Below, piece after piece: positions 62,292 to 64,000 of a stretch of 64,000 nucleotides of DNA (positions within the stretch are counted from its first letter, which is position 1; every line of letters starts with the position of its first letter). Both the position numbers and the translations under genes were made by a program. Under the pieces are notes generated by a model. It was not told the origin of the DNA and did not search any database. It saw only the letters and a list, made by a program, of their open reading frames with translations. The DNA comes from Hyphomonadaceae bacterium (GTDB lineage: Bacteria; Pseudomonadota; Alphaproteobacteria; Caulobacterales; Aquidulcibacteraceae): NCBI GenBank assembly GCA_023384105.1, contig JAHDXR010000012.1:1-64000 (forward strand). Direction: 5' to 3'.

Positions 62292-62382
62292 TGGACCGCC
62301 GGCGTCCCGCCGGCATACGGCGTTTCAACTTCACACCGCACGCAGGATGAAGCGAAGCTGCCGGCAAGACGCCGGCGGTCCA
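62292..62382. repeat. Palindromic intergenic element, copy 4
   Basis: A 91-base element with 23-bp arms (62292-62314 and 62360-62382) that match except at two positions; the arm starts TGGACCGCCGGCG and ends GCCGGC. The interior carries AACTTCACACCGCACGCAGG followed by ATGAAGCG and has no ORF with a ribosome-binding site. It lies between the HAD gene (plus) and the TPR lipoprotein gene (minus), which converge. Confidence 0.85.
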
Positions 62383-62404
62383 AACGAAGCGCGAGCACTA
62401 TGCC

Positions 62405-63325
62405 CTAATACGACTGCACGCCGAGATCGCGGTAGGTTTCACCGATATGGCGGTCGAAATCGCGGGCGAGGTTCATGTCTTCGCGGCCCGCATCTTCGCC
62501 GCTGCGGCGGCGGGCGACGCCGCGCCCGAACAAGGCGGTGGGATTGCCCGGCTCCACTTCGAGCACGCGCTCGAACGAAGCGCGGGCGTTCGCCCACTCG
62601 CCGCCGCGCAGCTGCAGCACGCCGCGGCACACTTGCGCTTCGACATTGTGCGGACTGGCGGCGACGGCGGCTTCCGCGTCGGTGCGGGCGCGGTCGAGAT
62701 TGCGCGCGGCGTGCAGATCGAGCCAGCAGCGCCCCGCGCGCGCGTCCGCCAGCGCGCCATCGAGCCGCACGGCGGCGTCGAAGTCCGCCGCAGCGCCTTC
62801 GAGATCGCCCGAACGCTGCTTGGCGCGGGCGCGGCCGGCCATCGCCGCGGCCATGCCCGGATCGAGGCGGAGCGTCGCGTCGAACGCGCTGATCGCCTGC
62901 TCGAACTGGCCGCGGCTCAGCGCGATCTGGCCCAGCAGCGCGTTGGCGCGCGCCGCCCGTTCGCTCGCGCGCGCCCGTTCAAGCAGGGGCTCGGCGGCGT
63001 CGAGCTGGCCACTCTGCACCAGGATGCCGGCGCGGCCGACCAGCGCCTCGGCGTCGTTCTCGTCGAGCCGCAGCGCCGCCTCATAGTCGCGCAGCGCCGC
63101 CGTCACCTCGCCGGTTTCGAGCCGCGCGGCGGCGCGGCCGTTCAGCGCGGCGGCGCGGGCGGCGCCGTCGATGGCGGCGTCGTCGATGACGCGCGTGCAG
63201 GCGTCGATGCGGGCGGCGCGATCCGCGAGCGTGCGGCATTCGGCAAGGAGATCGGGCGGCGTCTCATCCGCGCGCTCGCACGCGGCCAGCGCCAGCAGGC
63301 CCGCCGCCACAACGATCCGCTTCAT
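62405..63325 (-). CDS. TPR-repeat lipoprotein
   Basis: 306-aa lipoprotein (lipobox LALAAC, Cys16) with about six TPR units, for example AALNGRAAARLETGEVTAAL, ALVGRAGILVQSGQLDAAEPLLERA and NALLGQIALSRGQFEQAISAFDATL. The N-terminus has a Cys pair (LAECRTLADR, DACTRVI) that recalls the TPR protein at 9742. An outer-membrane or periplasmic scaffold role is likely; no partner is visible. ATG 63325 is supported by GGAGGGTGGA upstream. Confidence 0.85.
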   Translation of the reverse strand: MKRIVVAAGLLALAACERADETPPDLLAECRTLADRAARIDACTRVIDDAAIDGAARAAALNGRAAARLETGEVTAALRDYEAALRLDENDAEALVGRAGILVQSGQLDAAEPLLERARASERAARANALLGQIALSRGQFEQAISAFDATLRLDPGMAAAMAGRARAKQRSGDLEGAAADFDAAVRLDGALADARAGRCWLDLHAARNLDRARTDAEAAVAASPHNVEAQVCRGVLQLRGGEWANARASFERVLEVEPGNPTALFGRGVARRRSGEDAGREDMNLARDFDRHIGETYRDLGVQSY

Positions 63326-63407
63326 TCCACCCTCCACCAGCGTCAAGCCTAGACCGCCGCGCCGGCGCCCGCCTAGAGTTCGCCTGCAGATAACAGGGAG
63401 CGCGGCG

Positions 63408-64000
63408 ATGGCCAATTTGTTCGATCTTGCGGGGAAGACCGCCATCATCACCGGCTCCTCGCGCGGCATCGGCAAGGCGATCGCCCACCGCATGGCCGAG
63501 CACGGCGCCAACGTGGTCGTCTCCTCGCGCAAGGCGGACGCCTGCGAGGCGGCGGCGGCCGAGATCAACGAGCTGGTCGGCCGCAAGGCCGCGGTCGCCA
63601 TCGCCGCCAACATCGCCAGCAAGGACGCGCTGCAGACCCTCGTCGACGAGACCAACCGCGCCTTCGGCCGGATCGACATCTGCGTCTGCAACGCCGCCTC
63701 CAACCCCTATTTCGGGCCGATGGGCGGGATTTCGGACGATCAGTTCATGAAGATCCTGCAGAACAACATCGTCTCCAATCACTGGCTGATCAACATGTGC
63801 GCGCCGCAGATGCGCGCGCGCAAGGACGGCGCGGTGATCATCATTTCATCGATCGGCGGGCTCAAGGGCTCGCCGGTGATCGGCGCCTACGACATCTCGA
63901 AAGCGGCCGACATGCAGCTCGCGCGCAACCTCGCGGTCGAGTTCGGACCCGACAATGTGCGCGTGAACACGATCGCGCCGGGCCTGGTGCAGACCGATTT
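63408..64000 (+). CDS. Short-chain dehydrogenase/reductase, cut by window end
   Basis: The first 197 residues of an SDR oxidoreductase; the gene continues past the window. The NAD(P)-binding motif is TGSSRGIG (residues 16-23), NAASN replaces the usual NNAG, and the catalytic residues are the Ser of IIISSIGG with Tyr and Lys of YDISK. NTIAPGLVQTDF follows as expected. The length so far and motif spacing fit classical SDRs. Related SDRs occur beside ACAD10/11-type genes, but the substrate cannot be told. Confidence 0.93.
   Translation, partial: MANLFDLAGKTAIITGSSRGIGKAIAHRMAEHGANVVVSSRKADACEAAAAEINELVGRKAAVAIAANIASKDALQTLVDETNRAFGRIDICVCNAASNPYFGPMGGISDDQFMKILQNNIVSNHWLINMCAPQMRARKDGAVIIISSIGGLKGSPVIGAYDISKAADMQLARNLAVEFGPDNVRVNTIAPGLVQTD

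Noticed and set aside
62156-62408. Short ORFs across the palindromic element at 62.3 kb
   Set aside because: The peptides derive from the inverted repeat itself and lack start signals; similar spurious peptides arise at the other copies.
1-64000. CRISPR array, prophage or complete insertion sequence
   Set aside because: No regularly spaced direct repeats, cas genes, phage structural genes or transposase-like proteins were seen in any frame.

Overview
This is a GC-rich (roughly two-thirds G+C by eye), densely coded chromosomal segment of an alphaproteobacterium, most likely from the Caulobacterales/Hyphomonadales side. Supporting signs are the tldD / ctaCDB-ctaG-ctaE / SURF1 / thrC / M16 gene order, the pmbA / inositol-phosphatase / DUF4170 / msbA / DUF374 / waaA / lpxK order, a plant-type glutamate-cysteine ligase, an UrcA-family protein, a TipF-like EAL protein, and frequent 4-base ATGA stop/start overlaps. 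I see no rRNA, tRNA, CRISPR array, prophage or complete insertion sequence. Most of the window is core genome.

Layout. 1-9.6 kb (minus strand): aa3-type cytochrome c oxidase operon, ctaC-ctaD-ctaB-(45-aa CoxF-like)-ctaG-ctaE-DUF983-SURF1, running on into threonine synthase, an M16 peptidase and a GNAT. 9.7-15.4 kb (plus): TPR protein, TldD, a 26-residue Lys/Ala protein with a strong terminator, a TonB-dependent receptor and a lipoprotein-type subclass B3 metallo-beta-lactamase. 15.5-24.1 kb (minus): orphan VirD4-like ATPase, POT peptide transporter with a large insertion, GNAT, GshA, RsmE and an ABC exporter. 24.4-30.7 kb: UbiA, an AlkA-like glycosylase, a NIPSNAP/ABM pair opposite an ArsR regulator, a NepR-like small ORF, fatty acid desaturase, a frameshifted methyltransferase, small membrane proteins and lipoproteins.

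30.8-42.8 kb: PmbA, an inositol-phosphatase-like enzyme, DUF4170, an MsbA-like exporter, UrcA, a tyrosine-phosphatase-fold protein, then DUF374 acyltransferase-WaaA-LpxK-LpxL-like (lipid A/Kdo assembly), followed on the opposite strand by an M23 lipoprotein, DUF2093 and XseA. 42.9-56.1 kb: M1 aminopeptidase, FMN reductase-globin pair, PurD, aminoglycoside-phosphotransferase-fold kinase, amidohydrolase, CorA, tandem glycine-zipper lipoproteins, QueD-like protein, acyl-CoA dehydrogenase, TauE/SafE. 56.1-64 kb: XRE-DUF2975 pair with a clear palindromic operator, TipF-like protein, PAS hybrid histidine kinase, uridine kinase, HAD hydrolase, TPR lipoprotein and a short-chain dehydrogenase cut by the window edge.

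The least-explained structure lies between genes. Five intergenic sites carry related 70-100 bp elements with arms of the TGGACCGCCGGCG type, one of them apparently permuted, and a second, ACTGACT-rich family occurs twice. Other points for a second look are the 28-bp operator overlapping a promoter at 56.9 kb, the PTP-fold gene inside the lipid A locus, a zinc-ligand His-to-Cys change in the M23 protein, the NepR-like ORF and the frameshifted methyltransferase. I did not find a convincing wholly new multi-gene system.
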